Source: an uncultured Haloferula sp. (GTDB taxonomy: Bacteria; Verrucomicrobiota; Verrucomicrobiae; Verrucomicrobiales; Akkermansiaceae). Taken from it: 17,047 nucleotides of DNA. Positions 1 to 5,675 of the stretch are shown here, piece after piece. The notes under the pieces were generated by a model that did not search any database, was not told the DNA's origin, and was given only the letters and a program-made list of their open reading frames with translations. The stretch lies in contig CAMLOZ010000011.1 in assembly GCA_946481625.1 (NCBI GenBank), positions 1 to 17,047 on the forward strand, given 5' to 3'. Made by a program: the position numbers and the translations under genes. Position 1 is the stretch's first letter, and each line of letters starts with the position of its first letter.

Positions 1-30
1 CGACGCGGAGGGATAAAGGCGGATGACGAA

Positions 31-113
31 TTCGGAATTTCCGAATGTCGAATGACTTGTGAGGCTTCATCACACACTCCATTCGACATTTGGAAATCCG
101 TCATTCGACATTT
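31..113. repeat. Cluster of short inverted and direct repeats
   Basis: Three copies of a CATTCGACATT-type word lie within 83 bases. AATGTCGAATGAC (44-56) is the exact reverse complement of GTCATTCGACATT (100-112). CATTCGACATTT occurs twice in direct orientation (80-91 and 102-113). TTCGGAA (31-37) and TTCCGAA (39-45) form a 7-bp palindrome around one base. The A+T-richer composition stands out from the GC-rich surroundings. It resembles short intergenic repeat units dispersed through some bacterial genomes, but copies elsewhere cannot be seen from this window. Confidence 0.6.
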
Positions 114-165
114 TCCCGGAACAAATCGCCCGATCCTCCCTCTCCGCCCCGCCCCAAACCCCCAT

Positions 166-193
166 TTGACAGGCCCCGGATGCCTCCTATTTT
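166..193 (+). promoter_or_regulatory. Candidate sigma-70-type promoter of the aminomutase gene
   Basis: A perfect -35 hexamer TTGACA (166-171) is followed by a 16-base spacer and TATTTT (188-193), which matches 4 of 6 positions of the -10 consensus. Transcription would start near 200, only about 6 bases before the ATG at 206, giving an almost leaderless message. If the start at 275 is used instead, the leader is about 75 bases. Predicted from sequence only. Confidence 0.45.
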
Positions 194-205
194 CGCGGAA
201 CCCCG

Positions 206-1408
206 ATGGGCCATCCTCACGACCTCGACCCCGCCTTCCGTTCGCATGCACCAGGCTACTGGCCCGCGGAGGCGATGGCCAACTGGCATGACGCCAATTG
301 GCAACTCAAGAACCGCGTTTCCTCGCTGTCCGCCCTTGAAGCCCGCATCCACCTCACCGACGAGGAGAGGGCGGGCGTGCTCCTCGCGGGCACCAAGCTG
401 GCAATGTCGATCACGCCCCACTTCTTCAACCTGATCGATCCGGACGACCCGAATTGCCCCATCCGCCGCCAGGTAATCCCGCGGATGGAGGAAGGCTGGG
501 ACGCGCCCGAGGAAATGGCCGATCCCTGCGGCGAGGACTCCCACATGCCCGTGCCGGGCTTGGTCCACCGCTACCCCGACCGGGTTTTGTTCCTGGTAAC
601 GGACCGCTGCGCCTCCTACTGCCGCTACTGCACCCGCTCGCGGGTCGTATCCGGCGTCGGCGAGCAGCACCTGGAGACCCAGTGGGAAGCGGCTTTCAAG
701 TATCTCGAGGAGCACACGGAAGTGCGGGATGTCCTGCTTTCCGGCGGTGATCCCCTGCTCTTCTCGGATGCCAAGCTGGAGAAGATCCTCAGCCGCCTGC
801 GGGCGATCCCACACATCCAGTTCCTGCGCATCGGCTCGCGGATCCCGATCTTCCTGCCGCAACGGATCACTCCGGCGCTGTGCGACATGCTGAAGAAGTA
901 TCATCCGCTCTTCATCTCGATCCACACGAACCACCCGCGCGAACTCACGCTGGAGGTGAAGGAGGGCCTCGGCCGGCTTGCCGATGCCGGCATCCCGCTC
1001 GGCAACCAGAGCGTGCTGCTCAGGGGCGTGAACGACTCCGTGGAGGTCCAGAAAGCGCTCGTTCACAAGCTGCTGATGTGCCGCGTGCGCCCGTACTATC
1101 TCTATCAGTGCGACTTGATCCGCGGCTCCTCACATCTCCGAACCTCGGTCTCGAAAGGCTTGGAGATCATCGAGGGGCTCCGCGGCCACACCACCGGCTA
1201 TGCGATTCCCCAGTTCGTGATCGATGGCCCGGGAGGCGGCGGCAAGATCCCGCTCAATCCGAACTACGTCGTTCACCGCGACCACGAAAAAACCGTGCTT
1301 CGGAACTACGAAGGCGAGATCTTCGAATATCCCGAACCGACCCAAATCCCCTCGCAGGAACTGGCGCGGCTGAAGGACTGCGCCACCAGTGCGGGCTGCA
1401 GCCACTAG
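206..1408 (+). CDS. kamA: KamA-family radical SAM enzyme, lysine 2,3-aminomutase type
   Basis: Cytosolic radical SAM, PLP-dependent enzyme of 400 residues, close to the usual lysine 2,3-aminomutase length and longer than EpmB (about 340). It should interconvert L-lysine and L-beta-lysine. The [4Fe-4S]/SAM motif C135-ASY-C139-RY-C142 is intact. The PLP lysine is K347 in DGPGGGGK. Both acidic residues that bind the substrate epsilon-amino group in lysine aminomutases appear conserved: D303 (CDLIRG) and D340 (seven residues before the PLP lysine). These favour lysine 2,3-aminomutase over EpmB or glutamate aminomutase. The N-terminal WQLKNR motif is typical of the family. ATG 206 is used; an in-frame ATG at 275, closely preceded by GGAGG, is an alternative start that would remove 23 residues. 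No acetyltransferase (ablB) or epmA partner lies downstream, so the role (beta-lysine osmolyte, antibiotic precursor or lysine catabolism) is open. Confidence 0.9.
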   Translation: MGHPHDLDPAFRSHAPGYWPAEAMANWHDANWQLKNRVSSLSALEARIHLTDEERAGVLLAGTKLAMSITPHFFNLIDPDDPNCPIRRQVIPRMEEGWDAPEEMADPCGEDSHMPVPGLVHRYPDRVLFLVTDRCASYCRYCTRSRVVSGVGEQHLETQWEAAFKYLEEHTEVRDVLLSGGDPLLFSDAKLEKILSRLRAIPHIQFLRIGSRIPIFLPQRITPALCDMLKKYHPLFISIHTNHPRELTLEVKEGLGRLADAGIPLGNQSVLLRGVNDSVEVQKALVHKLLMCRVRPYYLYQCDLIRGSSHLRTSVSKGLEIIEGLRGHTTGYAIPQFVIDGPGGGGKIPLNPNYVVHRDHEKTVLRNYEGEIFEYPEPTQIPSQELARLKDCATSAGCSH

Positions 1409-1474
1409 AAGATGCGGAGAACGCCCGCCAAACCAACCGCCTTCCTTGATCGGACCTCGGCGTGCGAAATGCAG

Positions 1475-1502
1475 TTGACGGCGACACCTCTCTCCCGAGA
1501 TT
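1475..1502 (+). promoter_or_regulatory. Weak promoter candidate before the DUF5069 gene
   Basis: TTGACG (1475-1480, 5 of 6 match to -35) and GAGATT (1497-1502, 3 of 6 match to -10) are separated by 16 bases. The start codon follows at 1509. The -10 is poor, so this is only suggestive. It places a TTGAC word about 35-40 bases before the ATG, as also seen upstream of the aminomutase gene. Confidence 0.22.
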
Positions 1503-1508
1503 CCGCGC

Positions 1509-2015
1509 ATGACTTGGAACGACCGCTTTCTCGACCTCTTCGACCGCTGCGTGAAACGCTATGAGTCGGGCGACAAGGAATTCACTGGCTACTACAATGC
1601 CGCCGACTCCTCCCTGCTGGCGGAAATCGGCTACAAGCCACGGGAATTCTTCGACTTCATCGAAGACTACTGTGACGAAGGAGTGCCGTCCCCCTCCACC
1701 GCCCTTCTGGTAGCTGCGGTCCGCCGCGATTACTTCCAGGTCGTGATGCAGGGCAAGCCGGGCGAGAAGGAACTCACCCGCGATGATATCCCCACTTTCG
1801 GGGACGAACTGGACGGCATCGCCTATCTTCCCCGTATCCTCGCCAAGGCCCGCGCCAAACTCCGCGGCGAACTCGACCCCGACCTCATGTACGGCTGCGG
1901 CGGCGACCGCGCCTTCCTCGCCCGCCATGGCGACCTCCACCTTGCGGATTTCCTTCGCCGGGTCTGGGCCTCGGAGGGAGACGACGGCAAGATCCTCGAG
2001 TGGATCTCGAAGTAG
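1509..2015 (+). CDS. DUF5069 family protein
   Basis: Soluble protein of 168 residues with no signal peptide or membrane segment. The C-terminal half (about residues 98-150) carries the features I associate with DUF5069: an RILAKARAKLRGEL helix, then LMYGCGGDRAFL and a short LADFLRRVW helix. The acidic N-terminal half (WNDRFLDLFDRCVKRY, EFFDFIEDYCDEG) looks like an added helical region. The biochemical function of the family is not known to me. It lies 100 bases after the aminomutase gene on the same strand and 161 bases before moxR, so it may be a single-gene unit. ATG 1509 is the natural start, with no clear Shine-Dalgarno sequence. Confidence 0.75.
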   Translation: MTWNDRFLDLFDRCVKRYESGDKEFTGYYNAADSSLLAEIGYKPREFFDFIEDYCDEGVPSPSTALLVAAVRRDYFQVVMQGKPGEKELTRDDIPTFGDELDGIAYLPRILAKARAKLRGELDPDLMYGCGGDRAFLARHGDLHLADFLRRVWASEGDDGKILEWISK

Positions 2016-2092
2016 CCGCGGATGGTCCGGCGGATGCTGACACGCTCCTGCGTGACCTTTCGCAAGCAGTGGTGTTTTTCAGACATCTGCAA

Positions 2093-2123
2093 GCCCCGGC
2101 CACGCTTTGCCCGGTGCCGGGGC
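2093..2123 (+). other. GC-rich stem-loop upstream of moxR
   Basis: GCCCCGGC (2093-2100) and GCCGGGGC (2116-2123) are perfect 8-bp inverted arms around a 15-base loop. They lie in the 161-base gap between the DUF5069 gene and moxR. No run of T follows, so it is not a canonical terminator. It could be a weak or Rho-assisted terminator, or a structure in the bat operon leader. Confidence 0.4.
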
Positions 2124-2176
2124 GGTTTCGCGCTGGCCATGCGCGATTGCATGACCATCTTTTCCGAAAGCCACTC

Positions 2177-3160
2177 ATGACGACCGAAGAATTGCAGGAC
2201 AGGATCGCCGCGACCAGCGGCTGGATCGCCGCCGTGAAAGAGGAGATGGGAAGGGTCCTGGTCGGACAGGAGGCCTTGGTGGACCGCCTGATCGTGGGCC
2301 TGCTCTGCAACGGCCACATCCTTCTGGAAGGCGTTCCGGGCCTCGCCAAGACCCTCGCGGTGAAGGCGCTCTCCGGCTCGCTCGATGCCAGCTTCGCGCG
2401 CTTCCAGTTCACCCCCGACCTCCTGCCCGCCGACCTGCTTGGCACGATGGTCTACAACCCGCAGGAAGCGAAATTCTCGCCGAAGCTGGGGCCGATCTTC
2501 AACAACCTGATCCTCGCGGATGAAATCAACCGCGCCCCGGCCAAGGTCCAGTCGGCCCTGCTTGAGGCGATGCAGGAGAAACAAGTCACACTGGCGGACA
2601 CCACCTACCGCCTGCCCGAGCCCTTTCTCGTCCTGGCCACCCAGAACCCGATCGACCAGGAAGGCACCTATCAGCTCCCTGAAGCCCAGCTCGACCGCTT
2701 CCTCCTCAAGGTCAGCGTGGGCTATCCCACCAAGGAGGAGGAGCTCATGGTGCTCGACCGCATGGCAACCTCCGCCCCGATCTATCGCACCAAGACGGTC
2801 GCCAATCCGCAGCAGGTCGCGGAGTCCCGCTCGCACGTGAACCAGATCTACATCGATCCCGCGGTGCGCGAGTACATCGTCGATCTCATCCGTGCGACCC
2901 GTTTCCCGGCGAAGATTGATGCCGGGCTCAAGCATCTGATCCGCGCCGGTGCCTCGCCGCGCGGCACCATCAACCTCGCCCTCACCGCCCGGGCCCGCGC
3001 CTTCTCCGCCGGTCGCGCTTTCGTCACCCCGCAGGATGTGAAGGACATGGTTCATGACGTCCTTCGCCACCGCATCCTGCTCACCTACGAAGCCGAGGCC
3101 GAGGAAGTCACCACCGACCAGATCCTCGACCGGGTCATGGCCAAGGTGCCGGTACCTTGA
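2177..3160 (+). CDS. moxR: MoxR-family AAA+ ATPase
   Basis: MoxR-type AAA+ ATPase of 327 residues, thought to act as a cytosolic chaperone that remodels or matures vWA-domain partners. Walker A is GVPGLAKT (52-59), Walker B reads LILADEINRAP with D115-E116, and the sensor-1 region is ATQNP (154-158) followed by IDQEGTY and the LPEAQLDRF arginine-finger segment. The C-terminal lid follows. The reading frame stays open upstream to an ATG at 2000 that overlaps the DUF5069 gene. The extra 59 residues look non-conserved, while MTTEELQDRI at 2177 is a normal MoxR beginning, so 2177 is preferred. It heads the Bat gene block, immediately before the DUF58 gene, which is the standard MoxR-DUF58-vWA arrangement. 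Confidence 0.93.
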   Translation: MTTEELQDRIAATSGWIAAVKEEMGRVLVGQEALVDRLIVGLLCNGHILLEGVPGLAKTLAVKALSGSLDASFARFQFTPDLLPADLLGTMVYNPQEAKFSPKLGPIFNNLILADEINRAPAKVQSALLEAMQEKQVTLADTTYRLPEPFLVLATQNPIDQEGTYQLPEAQLDRFLLKVSVGYPTKEEELMVLDRMATSAPIYRTKTVANPQQVAESRSHVNQIYIDPAVREYIVDLIRATRFPAKIDAGLKHLIRAGASPRGTINLALTARARAFSAGRAFVTPQDVKDMVHDVLRHRILLTYEAEAEEVTTDQILDRVMAKVPVP

Positions 3161-3262
3161 GAAGACTTCAAGACGCAAGACTCCAGCCTTGAGCAAGCAT
3201 AGCCAGATCAGGCCCCGGCAGACGGGTGGTTCTCCCATCTTGGTGTCCCTGCCTTTTTCCCC

Positions 3263-4156
3263 ATGACCGAGGACGAGCATATCGAGGAGGTGATGAACCG
3301 CGTCCACAAGCTGGAGCTCAAGGCCCGGCGCTTGGTGCGCGAGTCCTTTGCCGGCGAATACCAGTCGTCGTTCCGCGGACAGGGACTCGATTTCGACGAC
3401 TTCCGGGAATACCAGCACGGCGACGAGATCCGCTTCATCGACTGGAATGTCACGGCGCGGATGGGTTCGCCCTACATCCGGAAGTTCCGCGAAGAGCGTG
3501 AATTGGCCGTGATCCTCGCCGTGGATGTCTCGGGCTCCTCCGATTTCGGCAGCGTTCATTTCAGCAAACGGGAGGCCGCGGCCGAAGCGGCGGCGATCAT
3601 CGGCTTCAGCGCGGCCGGAAATGGCGACAAGGTCGGGCTCCTCCTCTTCGCCAAAGAAGCCCAGCTCTTCGTCCCGCCCGCCAAGGGCACCCGCCATGTC
3701 CTGCGCATCGTGCGGGAAATCCTGATGGCGAAGCCGGAAGATCCCGGCACCTCGATCACCGCCGCCTGCGACTTCCTGATCCGCACGCTGCGGCGGAAGG
3801 CCTTCATTTTCATGATTTCGGATTTCTTCGACGATCCGATCGACAAGCCGCTCGGCAAACTGGCACGGAAGCACGAAACCATCGCTCTACAGATATCGGA
3901 TCCCTTGGAGATGTCGCTGCCCAAGGCCGGCAAGGTGGTGCTCGCCGATCCCGAGACCGGGTGGGAGGTGCTGGTGAACACCAACAACGCCAACCTGCGG
4001 ATGGGTTACGAAAAGCTGATGCGCCGCCAGTTCGAGGGCGTCGCCGCCACCTGCAAGAAGCACGCGATCGACCACGCCCAGCTCTTCACCGACCGCGATC
4101 GCCTCCACGACCTGCACCGCCTCCTCAAGAAACGCGCCCGCAAGCGCACCCGTTGA
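3263..4156 (+). CDS. DUF58 domain-containing protein (vWA-like)
   Basis: Protein of 297 residues of the DUF58 family that accompanies MoxR ATPases. The signature YQHGDEIRFIDWN (50-62) is followed by TARMGSPYIRKFREERE. A vWA-like fold then carries a MIDAS-type motif D88-V-S90-G-S92. No signal peptide or transmembrane helix is present, so it is expected in the cytosol, probably at the membrane through partners. It starts 102 bases after moxR and ends 5 bases before the next gene. The start is the first ATG of the frame, and MTEDEHIEEVMNRVHKLELKAR fits the N-terminal helix usual in the family. No clear Shine-Dalgarno sequence is present. The precise biochemical role of DUF58 proteins is not established; a client or adaptor role with MoxR is inferred from context. 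Confidence 0.92.
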   Translation: MTEDEHIEEVMNRVHKLELKARRLVRESFAGEYQSSFRGQGLDFDDFREYQHGDEIRFIDWNVTARMGSPYIRKFREERELAVILAVDVSGSSDFGSVHFSKREAAAEAAAIIGFSAAGNGDKVGLLLFAKEAQLFVPPAKGTRHVLRIVREILMAKPEDPGTSITAACDFLIRTLRRKAFIFMISDFFDDPIDKPLGKLARKHETIALQISDPLEMSLPKAGKVVLADPETGWEVLVNTNNANLRMGYEKLMRRQFEGVAATCKKHAIDHAQLFTDRDRLHDLHRLLKKRARKRTR

Positions 4157-4161
4157 TCCCG

Positions 4162-4677
4162 ATGGCAGAGGCAAAAGACGACACGTTCACCCTCAAGGAT
4201 CCCGTTCCGGCCGATCCTCTGCTACCCGACCCCGGCTTGCCGCTTTGGGCCTGGGGCCTGATCGGTCTCGCCGTGGTAGCGGTAATCGCCGCCGCGGTCA
4301 TCCTGCTTCGCCGCAAAGCTCCCGGCATGGTCGATCCGGACCGGGTCCGCGAGGAGGCCTACCGCCGTGCCCTTGCCGAACTCGAGGGCAGGTCCGGCGA
4401 GACGATGCAACAGGCTGCCACCGCCGTTTCCATCGCCCTGCGCCGCTATCTTGCGGTGGTTTCGGGCGATCCCGCACTTTTTGAAACTCACGAGGAATTT
4501 GTCGCCCGCCACGAGTCTCTTGCCTCCTATCCCGAGGACCTGCGGAAAACCACTGCCGAAGGGTTTTCCCATTTGGCGCGCTTGAAGTATGGTCCTGAAG
4601 CAATTGGCGATCCGGTGGCGCTTTATTCAGCGGCGCGCCAACTGCTTGACCGCCTCCACCAGCACCGGCCCGCATGA
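4162..4677 (+). CDS. DUF4381-like single-pass membrane protein of the Bat operon
   Basis: Protein of 171 residues with a short acidic, proline-rich N-terminus and one transmembrane helix at about residues 28-50. A positive RRK stop-transfer sequence follows, then a helical cytosolic domain of about 120 residues. Its position between the DUF58 gene and batA, its size and its topology match the DUF4381-type component of Bat operons, though sequence similarity cannot be tested here. The frame is open upstream to 3961 inside the DUF58 gene. ATG 4162, 5 bases after the DUF58 stop, is the sensible start. The stop codon overlaps the batA start (ATGA, 4674-4677), indicating translational coupling. 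Confidence 0.75.
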   Translation: MAEAKDDTFTLKDPVPADPLLPDPGLPLWAWGLIGLAVVAVIAAAVILLRRKAPGMVDPDRVREEAYRRALAELEGRSGETMQQAATAVSIALRRYLAVVSGDPALFETHEEFVARHESLASYPEDLRKTTAEGFSHLARLKYGPEAIGDPVALYSAARQLLDRLHQHRPA

Positions 4678-5675
4678 GGGAATTCCTGGAACATTTCAAA
4701 TTCGCCCAGCCGCAGTGGCTCCTGCTGTTGATTCCCTGCGTGCTGCTATTCCTGCTGCGCCGCGGGCGGGGGGCGGAGGCTGCCTTGACCTTCTCGACCC
4801 TGTCCGTCCTGGTAAGCCTCGGTGCCAAGGTCCGCCGCTCGGCCTTCTCCTTCGGCATGCCGCTCGCCGTCCTGGCTCTGGTTCCCGCGATCCTCGCGAT
4901 GGCCCGCCCGGTCTGGCGGAACGAGTACCATTCGAAAACCGCCAGCGGCATCGACATCGCCATCGCCTTCGATGTCTCACTGTCGATGAGCATCGACGAC
5001 TTCCGCACGCCGGATGGCCGGGCGCTCAAGCGCATCGACGCCGCCAAGGCGGTGGTACACAATTTCATCGAGAGCCGGCCCGACGACCGGATCGGCATGG
5101 TGATTTATTCCGGCCGCCCTTATTCGGTCAGCCCGATCACCCTCGACCACGAGTGGCTCCTGAGCAGCTTCAAGCAGGTTAACCTGAACATCCTCAAGGA
5201 GATGGGAACGGCGATCGGATCCGCCATCGCGGCCGCCTCCAGCCGCCTCGACTCGCGGGATGCGAAGAGCAAGATCATCATCCTCTGCACGGACGGTGCC
5301 TCGAATTCCGGAAAAATCTCCCCGATCGAGGCAGCTGAAAATGCCAAGACCTTGGGAATCAAAGTCTACACTATCGCGATCGGCACCGAGGAGGGCCGGG
5401 TCGACAGCAATATCCAGCGTTTTGCCCGCCAGGAATTCGACCTGCCCACCCTGAAGAAAATCGCAGCCATCACCGGCGGGGAGCACTACTGGGCCCAGAA
5501 CGTCGCCGAACTTGAAGACACTTTCAAATCGATCGATCGTCTGGAGAAATCGGAGTCGGTTTCGCGCACCGTCATCGAGGACGTCGAACTCTACCCCTGG
5601 TTCCTGGGAGCGGCGGTGCTGGCCTCGCTGGCCGCCGCCTTCCTGCTCGCCATCAACCCTCCGCCGTCACCATGA
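4674..5675 (+). CDS. batA: BatA-type vWA membrane protein
   Basis: Protein of 333 residues with the BatA layout. Hydrophobic segments lie at about residues 14-30 and 60-78, followed by an extracytoplasmic vWA domain (about 93-290) and a C-terminal transmembrane helix (about 307-328). The MIDAS metal site is intact: D100-V-S102-L-S104, a threonine in EMGTAIGSAI, and an aspartate in LCTDGASNSG. Bat proteins were first linked to aerotolerance in Bacteroides fragilis; the molecular role is thought to be a periplasmic scaffold together with MoxR. Its ATG overlaps the stop of the preceding gene, and its own stop overlaps the next start (ATGA at 5672-5675), so three consecutive genes are translationally coupled. 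Confidence 0.9.
   Translation: MREFLEHFKFAQPQWLLLLIPCVLLFLLRRGRGAEAALTFSTLSVLVSLGAKVRRSAFSFGMPLAVLALVPAILAMARPVWRNEYHSKTASGIDIAIAFDVSLSMSIDDFRTPDGRALKRIDAAKAVVHNFIESRPDDRIGMVIYSGRPYSVSPITLDHEWLLSSFKQVNLNILKEMGTAIGSAIAAASSRLDSRDAKSKIIILCTDGASNSGKISPIEAAENAKTLGIKVYTIAIGTEEGRVDSNIQRFARQEFDLPTLKKIAAITGGEHYWAQNVAELEDTFKSIDRLEKSESVSRTVIEDVELYPWFLGAAVLASLAAAFLLAINPPPSP

Noticed and set aside
206..1408. EpmB (EF-P lysine aminomutase) identity
   Set aside because: The length, D303/D340 and the DGPGGGGK segment match free-lysine aminomutases; EpmB lacks this arrangement.
2000..2176. Upstream extension of moxR to ATG 2000
   Set aside because: It overlaps the DUF5069 gene, crosses the GC stem-loop, and adds residues unlike the start of MoxR proteins.
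3161..3262. Gap between moxR and the DUF58 gene as a promoter or terminator region
   Set aside because: CCTTGAG repeats (3155-3161, 3187-3193) and a 5-bp inverted repeat are present, but there are no convincing hexamers or T-tract. The genes are probably co-transcribed.
1823..3874. 683-codon open frame on the minus strand
   Set aside because: It lies opposite moxR and the DUF58 gene, which have intact catalytic motifs. Its translation has no recognisable domain and the composition of a GC-rich antisense shadow.
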